Assembly (NCBI GenBank): GCA_009617715.1
Contig: VTFK01000066.1
Location: 248,001-312,000 of the forward strand
Length of the DNA stretch: 64,000 nucleotides
Direction of reading: 5' to 3'
Source of the DNA: Plectrocnemia conspersa
Taxonomy: Eukaryota > Arthropoda > Insecta > Trichoptera > Polycentropodidae
The position numbers and the translations under genes are program-made. Within the stretch, counting starts at the first letter, position 1. The number at the start of each line of letters is the position of its first letter. Below the pieces are notes generated by a model that had not been told where the DNA came from, ran no database searches, and was given only the letters and a program-made list of their open reading frames with translations. Below are positions 38,401 through 53,400 of this stretch, piece by piece.

Positions 38401-41400
38401 AGAACTTTCTAATTAAACATTTTAAAAAAAAAAATATTTTTAGAGCGTAGGCCTAGTGATGCAGGATCTCTGTGGACCTAATATTTTTAAGTCTGCTCTA
38501 GAGGCGAAGCCTCTACGGTGGGTCTGACTTTTACTGTTTTTTTACGAAGTTGTCTCTGATTTGTGCCATTGAAATTACGTTTTTTTTGTGTGTCACACAT
38601 TAACCGCCTCAATATAATATTTCGTGACTTGCAAATGTATTGCTTATAAATAAATCTCTGTATAAATAAGGCCAATTAATCGCAAATATATTTATGTTTA
38701 AATAAAGAAAAAACGGTATTTTAACAAATTTCTTATTTATTATTTACAATATATAATATAAAAAACTTTAAATAAAATTGTGCTTTTTATTTTTATTTAT
38801 ATCTTATTGATATTATCACATTGTTGCCTTAGATTTATTAATGTTGAATGTCATTATCTCTGTTGATAAAATGCTTTATCATAGAATGTAAAACTTTGGT
38901 AGACGTCTTTTCAGGTATATTTTATAGTTCAGAAATAGGTCAAAGTTTAATGAAGCTAGACATTGTATTCATAGTGAATTTCTCATGTCTCGATGTTTTC
39001 ATTTCTCGAGAAATAAAATATTATTCTAAATTCATTCTAAAATTCTTAAAAATATTAAAATATATTAAAAATATAAATACGTTGTGTATTACAGTTTATA
39101 TATATTTTATTTTGAAAAATACTTTCACTGATTTTATGTACAACAATTTTAGTTAAATAATAGTTTAAATATAAATTAACACAAACAATGGTAAAACTTT
39201 CAATAAATTTATTTAAAAAAATTATATTAGTTACTGATCAAAAATATTGCTTGTTTTATAATAATAGTTATTTTCAATCAAACAATATATTTTCTCAAAT
39301 TAAAAAAAAAATTATGTCGTTTAATAGCATATAGATAAAAACATACTAAAACTATGATAGTCATTTATTTTTTGTTGAACGGAAATGATTAAGAATGTAA
39401 AAACAAAATATTTGCTAATCGATATTCCCAGAATCGGCCATAAAACTTATATCGAATTATTAGTCAGCATTAATCCTTGTCACTTTTCATACTTTCCATT
39501 CTACATGCAGCTTCAGATTTAGCGGATAATAACCACTATTTGCTTTTAAACTTGTTGTAGTTGTACACCATTTTTAAATATTTATATAAATTTAGTTTTT
39601 ACTAACAAAACATTTTAAAAAAATAATCCTAATTTTGCATATTTATTGGGATATTATCTTGAAATAATTTACAAAGAAGAAATACAGAGAGTAAAGTAAC
39701 AATTTAAAACAGCACTATAGAATTTTAATTGTTGCAACTAGAAAGTGCCTTACCTAGATGATATAATACACCTTTACAGTATGTGTATTTAATTAAAATA
39801 TTGTCAGTTAAAGTTGTATTATCTTTTTATGGTTTGATCTTTAAATAATCATTTTTGATGGGCCATAAAAATAAGCAGTTTATAATAATTAAAAATAATA
39901 TTACTTACTGGCTGTCGTTAATGAAATGTTTGCAGAAAAATTTATTTTACTTAAATGTGAACAAATACAAAACATACGTAAAATTGATGCACTGACTGTG
40001 AAAAAATGTCAAAAAACGTGTTAAAAGCGCAATAAACAGAATGCAATTTGTCTTTACGACGTATAGTTACTCCTAGACATTCTGATTTTCATTTTAATAA
40101 CCGCTGTAAAGATATTTTACATATAAAAACATCTTTATAGCGGTTATTTTTAATTCATTTTATGTAAAAAAAAATTACAAAAAATTACATTAAAAGTTTT
40201 AAAAAATTTATGAGAATTTTTATTTTCACTTCGTATGTAAATATATATTAATAAAGTGTATTTTTGTAGATATATTTTATAATTATAAAACATATTTACC
40301 ATTATTTCTGGCCTCTCAGGAGTCCTGACTCTTTTACTCTGATGATACTAAAAGAGAAACAAAGAGGAATTCGAGAGCAAATGGTTGCTATTCCAGTAGT
40401 ATTTTTGACAAATCTGAGCTCCAGTTTTAAACAATATTTGAAATGCGATGGTGCACACCTGGATTATGTTATTTTTATTATGTGATTTTCCTGAATGTGT
40501 ATTTTAATATGAATTAAAAAAATCGATACAATTTATAGTTTTTTTTTAATAATTTATTCCAAACGGATCATCTTTATGGTCCACCCTTACTATCGATAAT
40601 ACATTAGCTTTTAAAGACCACAAAAGACCACTTACCATTAGAATAAATATTATTATTAAACACCATTAGTTTATATGTTATTACATGTTAATTACATATT
40701 TTATAAATTGAAATAGTAGCAAAGAGTCTAAAATTCTGTCAATAATAGTAAATCTTAAGTGTAGGCTATCTTTTTCAAGTTACAGCATTATTATTTACAC
40801 AGGCGCATAGGACCTCTTGTCAAATCGTAGCAAGAATTTCCCGCTGTAAAATATTTCGTAGCACATTTGTCACGGTCGAGTAATGTCGTCAAAACGTCGA
40901 ACGGCCAGCATCAATCACTGGCGGAGAGAGTGGGTGAAGGAGGGGGAGAGACTTCTTCCAATTCCGCTTTTTCTTCTTCTTCCTCTCCGTTTCGTCTATC
41001 ATCTCTCGGCAAAGATGGGAAATCCGCGGGGGCCGTTGATCAATACCGAGACAGCCGCCGGAATGCAAACAGAAAAACGCCCCCCTTTTGCGTCGCCCCC
41101 GCGGAAGCGAAGCCCGGAGTCCCCCGAAGGATTGGCACATTATTTCACGTACCTTGATATATAATTTTTGCGCGGAGAATCACTAATGGCGCAAATAATG
41201 AGCGCTCGATCAATTATCGAGAAAACTCGCTAATTAAATTTTTCCAAACGGGCAGATTTTCTACGCTCTTGAATGAGTTTAAAAAAATAATTAGGAAAAT
41301 TTATAAAGAAACAAAAAAAGTCCATGCATTAATTGTTTTAACAATGTATCACTAGAACTTTGGATGGTAACGCTTCTATTTAACTTATGAATTAATTTAT

Positions 41401-44400
41401 ATTATTCAACGAATGATTTTTTCAAATAAACATATTGAATATTACAATAATAATATTTGTGAAAAAATAAAATCACGTTTCAATTAACAACGTTGTTATT
41501 TTAAAAAGCCAGAAAACGCCAAGTATATTTTTTTACTTGCATTTCAATAATGCAACACATCAAAAAATAAAACAATACACCTATAAATTTGTACAAATGC
41601 ATCCACACAATTTATAAAAAAATCTAGGGCAAAGCTAGATACAAAAAAAAGCTATTATTTTTTTTATAAAAAAAAAATCAGGAACGCAAAATAGTCCCTT
41701 TTGTATCTAAATTAGCCAAATAATAACGCAATTGAATATATTTTATTAATTGATTATTTTTTTTATAAAAAAAGATGGGTAGGTTATGTTTTATATTTTT
41801 TGATGATGATAGTATAAAAGTTAGGTAAATAAAGTCCATAAATCAGCTTAATAAAAATCAGTAGTCATCAGTAAATACAAGACAATTAAAGTTCCTAAAT
41901 TAGTATCATGTCTAGTTTTGAACTAAAGATTAACAGCTTCGAAATAGAGCTTATTCTATAAAATATGTTCTGTACTAATCTTTTAAATGTGTCAAACACC
42001 TTTTCGATATCTTACAAGAGTATTCAACTATTTATATTTTGATATGTAAAAAAAGGTAATAAAATTGTCATTATATCATTTAATTAAAATTATTAAAAAA
42101 GTAATTGTAAGAACTTCACCTTACGCCGCAAACTATTCATAACCATAATGGGCGGAAAAAGGAAACCGTCGCCGGAAAAAGAAAACCATGTCATAGTCAT
42201 AAGAAATTTACGATATTCTTTTTACATAGAAAATTCATTAAAAGCCAGGCGTATAATATCCATAAGTCAGGTACATACGCAGGCGGGGGGCAGAGTCACG
42301 CGTGACTTTGGGCTCGAAAGTGAGATTTACTTTCACTATCTACAACGCAGTTTCGCGGTCGGCTCCTTTGACTTCCTCTCGTAATCTTCTCATACATACA
42401 TATTACACATTTTCCACCCATTATCCTTTGATCGTTCAATTTTAAATGTATATTATGTATAATGTATAGCACTCTTAAGTGCGAGCTGTATAAAACGCGA
42501 TTGACACAACAAAGGAGCTAGATTAATAGTAAATATGAAATAATTAAGCGCCCTGCGCGTTTCCTTTTACTTCTATATTAATAATTTAGTTATAGTAATA
42601 ATATTGTAGCAGAGGTGTACTTGTATTTGTTTTCTATGCTGCTGGAAAACTCATTAAAAATTAAACAAGGTTGTTTTAATTTATAATTAATGTAAAATGT
42701 ACCTGTATAAGAAAACATAAGCTTATTTTTAACTTTATTAATAAATATGAAGGAAAATAAAGGGACTGCAAATTAAACGTATTTTGTTGATTGATTACTA
42801 TTCCTAAATCCTAAGTAATGGGTTTAAAACAATTAGTATAACACATCAATTTATTTTTACAGACTTTTAGTATTTTGAATAATCTAAACAAAAATAATAT
42901 ATACTAGCTACTAATATCTTTACCTAAAAACATGTAGTAGTAGTAAGTAATTGTTTAAGTACTATGCTTTAATTTGTTGCAAAGCGCATTTTTTAAAAAT
43001 AAATATCACATTTAATATTTTTTATAAGTTGTTTGACTTTCTAGTTAAAAACTCATACATAAATAAAAAAATATTGTTTTATTAAAATCAGTGAAAATAT
43101 TCGTATATCAGAATACTCCAAACCAACGTCTTTAATATTACATCATTAATTAGTCGCACTAATTTTTGAGAAACAGAAAATTTATGGACGACAACAGTCA
43201 TCCAATTTTTTAATTTTTGCTTTCTTATATATTTTTTGTTTATTATAATTTATAAAAAATAGATTTCTGTATAAAAAATTATGTAACCATTTTTTTTTAT
43301 TTTTTATAATATTTTAATATCAAATAATGTATTGTATAAAAATATTTTCCAACTTTTATTATATTTTTATTTAATTTTTACTATTCAAATATTTTTTTGG
43401 GATTTCTTAACAAAGTTTTTCAACAATCTATTTTGTGTTTTTAAAAATACAAAACGTTTATGGAATACAACAGTGTTTTTATGTTTGCTTTTTAATAGAC
43501 AGCATTTTTGGTTTCTTTTAAGAAAAAAATTATTTTTAATTACATATTTGTCCGAAAAAAGTCACGAGAGCTTCTGTATACAAAAGTTTGTTTTTTTATT
43601 TCAATTTTCATAAATTTTATTTTTTATATAAAAGCAATTTTGATTTTATCGATATTTCTCTAGAAATTTTTCAACTTAATAAGACATTTTATTTTTATAA
43701 TTTTTTTTTTTTTTTAAATTAGATTTTAATTTAATTTATATTTTTAAACGTATATTTGTTTGTTTTTTACTCTTAATCTTTTTAACAAAGTAACGTTTTT
43801 TTTTATTTTTTGAATAGCTGCAATTTTGAAACAATGTTTCGGATTATATTGACTAATAAAGTTGGACGAGATTTTCACAAAAGCTATTTTTATGTCAATG
43901 TGAGTAAAACCTACAGTAGTTATCGAGTCTTCAAATTTTGTTATATGATACATAAATTACATAAAATTTAAAATTTTTTTTTTGCACTTCAAGTTTTTTT
44001 TTACATAGATACAATTTTTTTATGTTTTTAATAGTTGCTATTTAAAAAAAGGTGAATCAGCTAAAAAAATATAATCAAGGTATTTACAAGATTTATTATC
44101 GAATAAGTTTCATTATGATATCATTAAAACTACGACTATGTTTAACATGTTCTTAAAAACACATATTAATGACTGTAAGTTTATTTTTAGCAAAGTTACA
44201 TATTTTAAAGAGCCACCGTTTTAAAACAATATGGTAATTTAGGCTGAATTACAAATTTTACAGAGATATTACTAAAATTAATTTATGCAACCAGTTTTAT
44301 GTCAATGTAATTAAAAAACATAATAGTTATCGTGTCCTTAAAACTACACATAAATTACCAAAAAAAAATATTTTTAGTCATTGTTAACCATTTAACTTTC

Positions 44401-47400
44401 TATATATATTTTTTGATTTTAATTGACGCATATTTTAAGTGTAAAACAAATATAGCAGATTAGACTAGCTATTAAACTAAAACAATGTATTACTAAGATT
44501 TATTTCTTTTTAGAATAAGGTATATGGTGATTTCATTAAAACTACATTATTATGCTCTTAAATATACATATTAATAACCATTACATTTTTCTTTAGGACT
44601 TTTTTAGCTGAGCAACGATTTTATTAAGTTTTGAATAGCCGCCATTTTAAAATAAGATACCACTAATATATATTTTTATATCTAGTCTTATGTCAATATG
44701 CTTAAAACTACAGCAATTATCATGTCCTCAAAACTCTATATAAATAGAAAAAAAATAATATAAAATAAATTTTCGTCAGTAATAGGAAAAAAAAAATTAT
44801 AAAAAAAAATTTTTTTTGAGTCTTAAAAAAAATGTAAAAGAAAAAAGTAAGGAAATAAAAAATATTTTTTTAAAAATGTGAAAATATTAAAAAAAATATT
44901 ACATACTTTTTGTGTTTGCAAGTGTTTTTAAAACTGTTTCTTAGATATCTCACGGATACGCAATATCGTTTATTTATGCTATGAAAATATAATAGAGAGG
45001 TAAAGAACATAAATCAATTAGTTTTATAATGATTCTAGATGCTTCGAAAAAAAAACTCTTTACTAGCTAATATTGATCTTAAAATTTTATTTCTTATATT
45101 TCAGGATTACCCAATAATCAGCTAAAATCGATACCTTCAGCTGCCCTATCTCAACTGCAAGGATTGGATCGTTTGGACTTATCGCACAATAAATTAGAGA
45201 ATTTGGTGGCTGACTCTTTTGTGGTAACAGTTTTTGATAAATTAATTTCTTATCTGTAACTTGAACTTTTACTAAATATGATATCAAAACGGATGAGGTT
45301 TGATTTATATATAGTTAATTTATCTTACCTCAATTATTCAGGAAGTTAGATAATATATTATGCGACATAAATCAAATTATTTGTTACATAAAAATAATCG
45401 TCACTTTTTATTTATAATTAAATTACAGGGATTATACAACCTGACATTTTTGGAGCTGAGCGAGAACCAATTGTCTTTTATGTCTCCCGGATGTTTCAAA
45501 CCTTTGAAAAGACTATCCACCTTGAGGCTGAGGGGGAACAATTTGAACGTGCCTACCCTCACGTCCCTCAAGGATCTGAGCAGCATCAGCGAATTAGACC
45601 TGACTAAAAATTCTCTCGCAGGACCTCTAGGACCAAACACACTACCTACCCTTAGAAGCCTTCGATTGCTGCAGTTGGGAAACAACGAAATGACCAGTAT
45701 CAAGAGGGGAGCATTGGCAGGTGAGATACTCTTAATTTATAGTTATTAATAATGAATTTGTGTCAAAGCAAAGATTCACAATTTAATATTAAAATCGATA
45801 ATTTATATTTTAAATTTACACTGCTTTTTTCAATAACAACTAAAGCTTTCGAAGTAACCCTAAGTGCACAAAATGTATTGTTTAAGGTCACGCGTTACAT
45901 ATTCATCGTCGATTTAAATAATGGTCTACGTTTTATTTATACGCTTTGAGATTTATTCGAACGCACCCCGTCCCTTTTCGACTGGTTGCTTTACGATGAA
46001 ACTTTGTCGAAAGTTTTAAGCAAAATAGCGTGATGTGAATAGCATTACAATGTCCATTACTAAACTTGTATAAATATCTCCGTGCCAAGAATAGCACTTC
46101 ATTATTTTATTACTTGATAATTTTATTACTGAATAATTTTATTAAGAAGTAAATACTATATTAATTAGGTTTGTTGTAATGATATTATATTTTATTGTTA
46201 AAACTCTTTCAGTTGAAATAATTCGATTTTTAAATTGGAACATATCACTGATTTTCTGATGACGGTTGACATTTTCTCTAAATTCACACACAAAGTACTT
46301 TTGAACGGGACTAAGATTTAGTGGATTCGATTGTATGCGAAATCTTCTTTGAAAAATTCCATCATTGTCCCAAAATCATTAAATTCAATTTCATGTATTA
46401 CTCTTTTCTTTGGGTGCAAAATTAAATTTATATTATTTGATATTTAAAAAGGCATCGCACGATAATAGTGACTTTATTATTGACATTCAATAGATTTTCA
46501 CATTCATTCTTAATTATTTACAAAATCTGGATATTCAATGTGTTATTTAATATCCTCTAATGGTTTATTTTCATTAGGCATTCGGCTCTCGCCAGACATT
46601 CTATTACTTACTACACGACCAGATTAAAGCTTACAGGTAGTTACGCAGTCGGGTAATAGTCGGTCCAACAAAGGGCCACCTTTGTGTCGCGCTAACTTTC
46701 GCCCTAATGAGTCCATTCCTACGAAATTTTCCCGTTAAGAGTCGGTGGAAAATTTTGTATTTTCACATAGACCGAGACGAAACGGATATAATCGTTAGAC
46801 ATTCTTTGAAACGCAAAAATGAGAGTATATAGCATAAATTTTATTATTTATTCGTATAAGTTTTTCATATCTGTTGCGACTTTTACTGGTTGGAAATTTT
46901 AATCTCGACCATTTTAAAGTTGTGTGGTATATTATAATATAGCAATTTTCATACAGAGCGTAGCGTCTCGCGCTCGACATTAATCACTGACGGCAGCTGC
47001 CTAATTTTTCTGCCCTTTTGCATACAAAATATATAAATAAAAGGAAAAAATGACTGCAATGAAGTATTACCACCATTTTAAAATATTTTAAAAATAGAGT
47101 TTCACCAAAAATGAATGAAAATATATTTAAAGTTAGTATTCAATCTTTCAAGCCATTGATCTTTCTCTATTTATTTGCATTTAAGCATATAAAAACACGC
47201 GTCTCTAAAATTTTTTTTTGTATATAGTAATATAACATTATTATAAATGCATATGTAAATTTACATGTTTATATTTCTAGAAACAATATTTAATTTAAAA
47301 GCAAATTGGGGGTCTTAAACACTTACAATGAAAGTTTTGTGATCAAGTTTTAATTTGGAAGTGTGGCTATACATCATTAAGGAAAGACTGTAGACAAGTG

Positions 47401-50400
47401 TCTCTTTAAGTCTTTGATACTTTGAACAATAAATGGGTGGCATAAAATCTTTGTTTTTGGCTAATACATATCCTATCTATTTCATACATGTTTGATTTAT
47501 AATAATTTGATGGTATAGAAAATAATTTTGCAATATAAAAATATGGGACTGATAAGGTTTATTTTTGTTAATGTATGGCCAAACAAATTATTTTGCCTCG
47601 GGAATATTTATTAACATCGAAGGACACAAATATTTTATTTTTATGCCCCTTTTAGTTGTTCTTGCATAACTAATTTATACGAAACGATTATGGGTAATCC
47701 AGGCAAATATAAAATTGTTATATTTTTTTTTAAAATAATTTTTTTGCTGACCTATTATCTAAAAGCATTTAATAAATACATATATGTATTTAAATTAATA
47801 AAAAAAACAGTTAAATTTTTTTTAAATTATTAAGCTATAATTTTGTAAAAATGCAAGAGCAAAATACATTGATTAGCGGTCAAGAGCAGGGCTCTTGAAA
47901 AATAGCTACTCACGACCATATTTTTTTAAGTTTGTAACAAATAGATAATATTAGTCCTACCAATATAATATCAATAGTACATATTTTATACAATTTAACT
48001 TTGCATTGGGTGCATGTTTATTGCACAATTAAGTCGCCCAGATTTGCATAATGATGATATTTATATTTATAGACGTTGCTCTAAATGAGTGAGAGTGAGT
48101 GAATATATCTGCAAACGCAATTAGATGTTTAAGACTAGCGATTTTGACATATGGTGAACGGTTTTAACTTGGATAATTTGGTGGTATGTGCGATTTTTGC
48201 TCTCTTGCGAACGCCTCAGTATATAATTACGCATTAAAAAAAATTGTTTGCTCAGAAAAAAATTGCATATTTTTTTGCAATGTTATTGAATAATTATCGC
48301 TTCATAAAATAAAGTAAAGTCAGGTGATTTCTAAATCTAGGTGTTCTCATCTTGGGTTTTAACTAACATGACGATTTCTCTCAAATATAAATTTATAAAG
48401 CGCTTATTACATTTGTTCTTAAAAGTGACTTTTGTATTATTTGGTTATCAAGAAATTGTTTATTAAATATAAAAGTCAAATCAAGCAATTTATTTATCAA
48501 TAACAATAACAGTAAAATCTCATTATAACTAACCCCAAAATAACGAAATTTCAGTTTAACGAATCTTCAATCTTTACCTGAAAAACTTTACTAAATGTTT
48601 TAATTGTAACGAAGACTAATCTCAGTATAACGAAATTTTTGATTTGAATTTAAAAATGACATTACAACTTTAATTCAGTTTGCCTTTGACTTGGCGTGTG
48701 TCAGGTGTGTTCACAAGTGACATTCAAGTTGTTTCGACGACCCTCAAACCTCTTTAATAAAACATTTTTTAACATATTTTAATATGTTCATTACAGCATC
48801 CTTTAAAATAGACAAAATACTATCTGTCAATTTAATAAGAGGTTATGCAGTAACATGTTATTAATTTTTTTTATAAATAATCTTCTTACATTCAATATAA
48901 CGAAATTTTCTTTGGTCCCATGACCTTCGCTATACTGAGATTTCACTGTACTTGAAAACGTAAAACTTTATCTTTTTATAAAAAATACTACATAAATTTT
49001 AAAATACGCAAAATTTTAACTTTAATTCATAGCCACGAAATAATTAAAAAGTATAGGCGAACATATTGAATGTTGAATAAAAACCGCAAAAATGAACGCG
49101 GTTAAAACGCGATTGCATTGCTATGCATATATTATTATATGTACAATTCGAAACACAGAAGTGTAATAGCGATGCAAAAATAAAAGGCACGCATCATATA
49201 TATAATACAAAATAAAAAAAAAAATGGTTTATTTAAACTGCGGATTTTCAGATTAAGCTGCTAATTGAAAACACGTGTTATGGTTCAATTCAATTGATCG
49301 AGAATCAGGAAAATTTTTTTTTTTTTTAGATATTTACAGAAATATTTGTTTCGATAAAAATGTATTCAACATCATATAGTTATATTTTTTTGATTAAATA
49401 AATAATTTCCTGAATTAAAACAACGAAGATGAATTTCCTGAATTTAAAAAATATATGTTTGAATTGTATTATATCATAATTATGCACTGCAGTAATCTGT
49501 CAGGTGATGTTGACAAAGCTTTACAAAATATCTTTTCAAACGTAAAAAATCTGATTGCTTTCCCGCACGTTAAGCAGGTAAGTAGCTTTCGTCGATTTTA
49601 ATACTTTTTCTCTCATATTTATTACGGCCGTAAAATAAAAATTAATAACGTCGAACGGCAGTTGAAAGTTTGCGCGTGGCATATTGAAAACGCGGCAATA
49701 TAACGTTGAACGGCTTCAATGGGGCCACTCGAGTCGCGAAACTTTCTTATTAGATTGAACTTGCAAAGTAGTTAGTTATTTCGGTGGATGCACAACGGTT
49801 AACCACCCCTAAGTTTCTCATATCTCCAAATGAGATTTTTTAACTTGAACCGATGCGCCCGCGCTGATTTTTCCGGAACGCTTTATCTTAATTGAATGCG
49901 AAACTTTCCTGGCGAGCGCTAAAACCTTGATTAATTTAGTTTTATGATAATTAAAATAAAATATCCAGCGTTGAAGATTGAAAAGTGTATACGGGCGAGA
50001 GATAATAAATTGCATGTAATCACAAAAATAAAATCATTCTGGGTTATTTAAATACTAGAGCTATCTATACTGGTATATATAATATTCACAGATTTAATTA
50101 TTTATTTAAATTAAATTAAAACCATGGTCGAAAACGTAATAATATTTTTATAATTTTTTTCCTGTGACACATGACAGCCGCCATATAAAATTTAATTAAT
50201 GGATAATATGCTGTGTGCTTTTTCAAAAATAAAATAATTATATAAAGTAAATATAGATTTTTTAACTTTTACAGATTTGAACACATTAATAAATTTAAAT
50301 AAAAATGATAATTTTAATGCAAAATTGTTTTCATAGTAATATATTATTTGTTCAATACCTTCAAAGCCTACCACATTCCATTATACATTATCGGTATAAT

Positions 50401-53400
50401 CAACTTTTTTAGCAGCAAACATTGAAGGTAAGCTTATGCTTTAGTAGTCCAGATGAATTCAACTCAACTAGATACTATCTTTTTCGTCCATTATCTTGTC
50501 AATGTAGAGCAAAAAGGAACTGAAACTGAACTTTTTAGTATAAATTATGTACAGCACGCATTGTCGTGACCTGTTAGGTCCTGCATTTATAACTTGACAA
50601 ATAATTTTTAATCAATTATTACTCATTTGAATATAAAAGTTCATTTTTCATAATCTAATTACGTTATAACTGACAAATTGTGAGACAATCGCATTGAAAA
50701 CCAACAACGCACAATGAAACCGCAATTTCACCAGCGACGATCCGTCGCATTGTTTCGAGCGTTAAAAAAAATAAAGAAATAAAAAATACAAATAAATTGC
50801 TTTATTTCTCGCTTAAAATATCGAGTGAATAAGGAACGAGGCGCGTTAAACGAATCACGTATCGCAATACACAAAAATACAAAAGGCGAAATTCCAATCG
50901 CGCGAGAAATAAATACCTACGCTGACGTGTCATTTAACCATAAATCTTGCGAAACAATAACCCCGTCGTGTGAAAATTCGGAAAACGCAATTTTCAGCGA
51001 GTTATATGTATGTATATAACTAAGGATACATTTTTTATTTTCGAGTATAAAAAAAATTAAAAAAGCACGCAACACATTTCGTTGACGTCGGTTTTATACT
51101 CGCGGCGATAATTGAGTTCAAATCCCGGCGGTGTCTTGGTGAGCTTTTGCGCGAGCTTTATTTTATGAATAAAATAAATATATTAGAGTATTCAAAAATA
51201 TTTTTATTCTGATTTTAAACTACATATATTATCTACTAACTTATGTGCCGCTTACATATATGTATTTAGATTTTTTGTTAGCATAGTCAGATTTTATATG
51301 TTGATTTTAAAAGTGCTTTTGAAGCAGTGTAATGATGTATAATATAATAACTTTTAAACTAAGGTCTATAAGAAAATATTTAGTATGAATTGGAAAAAGC
51401 TCAATATTTATTTATTTAAAATCAAATCATTGCAATCTAATACGCGTTTTATTATAATATGAGGAAAAAAATATATATGATACAAATAACTTCAGCCTCC
51501 TTGTGTAAATAATTTTCTTACGAAGAAATGTACATATTATTGCTTATTTGCATTGTGAATTTCTGCAAATTAGATCATCTATTTGTATAAAGCTTAATTA
51601 ATACAATTTATAATTTTATTATTGAAACGTAATATTATTAAAATAAAATAGACCTTGCGCAAATATTCTGTTTATTCATATTTATAAAAATATTATTTTA
51701 CAGATAAAATGAAAAGCCTTTTTTGTAACTGGTAATATTTTTTTAATTCATTAACAAACATAACATTTTCCTCTTTTTTCAACAGGTCTGATTAATTTGG
51801 CTTCGCTGAGCTTGCAGCACAACCAAATAGACGTCATAGAAGACCACGCCTTCAGGCAACTGTCCAATCTGACCGAGCTAGACTTGGCCCACAATGCCAT
51901 TGTTGCCGTTTCAGGTAAACTTTACAACAAATCGAAAATCCTTTGTGCTTGAGCTTTGGGAAATTAAAAACTAAAATGTTGAAATGCAATTAAATTATTT
52001 CATCTTGAAAGAAAATATTAAATTAGAGTCAAATCATTGAAATTGAGCTACTGAAGCAAACAATATATTAGGTAATTCCGTTTTTTAAATTGAAGTTTTA
52101 ACAATCAGTCATTCTTTAGCCATTGATACCCAAGTACGTATTTTGTTTTACCTTCATGATTAAATTTGATTTTTTGCTACAAATATAAGGTCTGAAACTA
52201 TTGTATCTAATTACTACTAGATGCATATTCAAAATAAATTATTATCGTTAAGCTCTTTTTTTGTTAAACCATTTTTTTGCTTTTATTGTAAATCGTATTT
52301 ATGTGTTTATATTTTATTGTGTCAGCAAAAACTCCTTTTGAATTTTAGCGAAATTTTATTTCACACTTTATTATTTCCCTGTAGAAAATTTGTAATACGA
52401 ATGCAAACCATAGGAATATACACTTTCATTCGCCATAAAAACGTAATTTTTATTATATATTGTAGTTATATTTATTATTTGTACAAAAATCTAAATTTTA
52501 CATATGCAGAAAAAATGTGGTACGTTTTATTCCTATGATTACATAAAATGTACCTCATTTTTTACATTAAAATTGCAATTACATATTTTTCTATATTAAT
52601 CAAGATTAATATAATACTATGAAACCAAAATTATGATGTTATTTTAAATGTGTTTTTAATTTTAAGCGCTTGCATCTCTAAAATAATCATATCAAGTTTA
52701 TTTTATAGATAAAAAAATTCTAGTACATACACATTTTTCTGTAAGAAAAAAATAAAGCTTGCTGTAAGTTCTTTAATTTAAAATAAACATGCTATTTTTA
52801 TTTTATAGTTATTTATTCTGTTTGTGCTAAAAGAAAATCTTAAATTATATGGTTATACGGTTTTTAAATATTTTTTTTGTATACAAATGTATGTTAATAA
52901 CACTGTGTGACATACATATTTAATAACAAAGTGTGACAAACTTATTTTAATGTAGGATTATTATTTTCAATCGTATATATTTTTTAACCCTATAAAAATT
53001 TGTAAAAATTAGCTATTAAGCTAATTAAATAATTAAAAATAAAAATAAATATATAAGAAAAAGACTATTCAATAAGCGATGGAATCAGTTTTTTGTGTCT
53101 CTTGTTATATATAATATAGCAAATAGATAGTTATCAAAAACTTTTGAGGAATATCGCCGTACATGTACGGTTGTTAATCTTTCACTGTTTTGATATTTTT
53201 ATACTTATTAATTTAAATTAATGTGAATAATGTGTATAGAATATAATACTTGTAAATTTAAGAATGCGAAATAAATTAACATAGCAAAACATATTTTATA
53301 ATAATTTTATAAAAAATATTTGAAATTTTTTACAAAAAAGCCGAATAATGTTTAATGAATATGTAAAATAAATTATTTAAACATACTAATACAAAATAAG

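Noticed and set aside
38848..39156. 102-codon plus-strand frame in intron 2
   Set aside because: Composition (Ile, Phe, Lys, Tyr) matches random AT-rich translation; no domain or exon borders in phase with the LRR gene.
40867..41164. Three overlapping 80-96-codon frames in both strands
   Set aside because: Simultaneous openness in several frames reflects GC-rich composition. No domain, splice link or codon signature; kept only as a low-level finding.
52221..52538. 105-codon frame in intron 5
   Set aside because: AT-driven Phe/Tyr/Leu-rich sequence with no family resemblance and no regulatory context.
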